From positions 62,001 to 126,000 of the forward strand of contig SDAL01000004.1 of the NCBI GenBank assembly GCA_004153385.1: 64,000 bases of DNA, given 5' to 3'. The notes under the pieces were generated by a model, which did no database searches, had not been told where the DNA came from, and worked only from the letters and a program-made list of their open reading frames with translations. Below, in pieces: positions 63,470-64,000 of this stretch (the stretch's first letter is position 1; every line of letters begins with the position of its first letter). The position numbers and the translations under genes were made by a program. The stretch comes from Paracoccaceae bacterium. Its GTDB lineage: Bacteria > Pseudomonadota > Alphaproteobacteria > Rhodobacterales > Rhodobacteraceae.

Positions 63470-63800
63470 CGACCTCTCAAAGCGGCACGAGAGGGCGGTG
63501 GGCGCCAGCAGAGATTGACAGACGCAATAGCCAGTCTCCCCGCATCGCCATCAACAGCGCCGCATGGCCGGGCGCCGCCCTGGCGTCCTCTTGTGGGCAT
63601 AAAGGGCAGCCTCGGATGACCGGATTGCGCAGGGCCCGCGAGACAAAGACCTCACCTTCTGTAAAACACCCCGACATCGCCGACGGTCACACCGGCTCAG
63701 GACACAAGATCAACGCGGATCTCAGGTTCCGGCCTTGCTGTTTTGGCCAGCCGATCAAGGGCAGCGGGATCCAGCTCCGGAAGGCGGCGAACTCTCTAAA
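63470..63800 (-). pseudogene. TniQ-family remnant
   Basis: Minus-strand fragments read FVSRALRNPVIRGCPLCPQED and MAMRGDWLLR (63677 to about 63480), the zinc-ribbon and following motif of TniQ transposition targeting proteins, and RRLPELDPAALDRLAKT further upstream in another frame. Stops and frameshifts separate the pieces. It suggests a former Tn7/Tn5053-type transposon nearby. Confidence 0.5.
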
Positions 63801-64000
63801 GGTCATATTCTGCGGAACATGGGTGAAGGATCTGTCTCGGGCCCGGGCGGATCATCACCAAAGAACAGCTCACCAATGCTAAGACACGCGCGCATAACCC
63901 TCGAGAACAATGCAAAAATCCGTCCGCAGCCGGATGGGGAGAACGCGATCGCTGAGGCAAGTGGCGGGCGGATAGGATTCGAAAGTCCGGTTTCGCATCA
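63801..64000. other. Window end, nothing resolved
   Basis: The last 200 bases hold only short frames; the minus strand may continue the decayed TniQ region. No gene can be supported. Confidence 0.3.

Noticed and set aside
1-64000. CRISPR arrays or rRNA genes
   Set aside because: No regularly spaced repeats and no rRNA-like sequence were seen anywhere in the window.

Overview
The window looks like the chromosome of a flagellated alphaproteobacterium of the order Rhodobacterales (Roseobacter-type). The basis is gene content and order: lateral flagellar genes in the order flhA-fliR-flhB and flgE-flgK-flgL-flgI, DUF2793 and DUF2125 proteins, a cfa/DUF1365/FAD-oxidoreductase operon, high GC with many 1- and 4-base gene overlaps, and a probable anti-Shine-Dalgarno small RNA of the type known in Rhodobacter. 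No species is claimed.

Bases 1-42000 are mostly ordinary chromosome. In order they carry the 3' part of gltB; mtgA; a three-gene lipid-modification operon; kdsA and kdsD; a DUF2793 protein; a glucosylglycerate (compatible solute) locus with a frameshifted phosphorylase; flgI/flgL/flgK/flgE and motB; a pqiAAB-pqiC lipid-transport operon; a flavin reductase; an antisense-SD small RNA candidate; flhB/fliR/flhA with a FliJ-like gene; cysQ and pmbA; a DUF2125 protein; uspA with an alanine/glycine symporter; ahcY; a GT8 transferase with an HD hydrolase; and a LacI-family regulator with palindromic operators.

Bases 42228-56090 hold an integrated mobilizable island inserted at the 3' end of a tRNA-Arg(CCT) gene. 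The 50-base tRNA 3' end is repeated with one mismatch at 56041-56090, directly after the tyrosine integrase. The island carries a winged-helix replication-like protein, a ColE1-type mobilization cassette (MobC, a relaxase, and MobB/MobD-like genes nested in another frame of the relaxase gene), and a LlaJI/McrBC-like restriction system (m5C methylase, Vsr, McrB-like NTPase, LlaJI-like nuclease). Convergent to this is an unusual two-gene module: a protein with two GHKL ATPase domains, paired with a receiver-domain protein that has a long unassigned C-terminus. A small membrane protein, an XRE regulator, an excisionase and the integrase follow. The two-gene module is the best candidate here for an undescribed (defence-like) system.

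From 56091 onward the DNA is a scrap-heap of mobile elements and accessory genes. It starts with the broken head of a second, related island, followed by a 5'-truncated IS3-family element. Next come a MarR regulator divergent from a membrane protein and a monooxygenase-like protein, a RES-domain toxin with no visible antitoxin, an AraC regulator divergent from a drug-efflux MFS transporter, and finally remnants that look like a transposase and TniQ.
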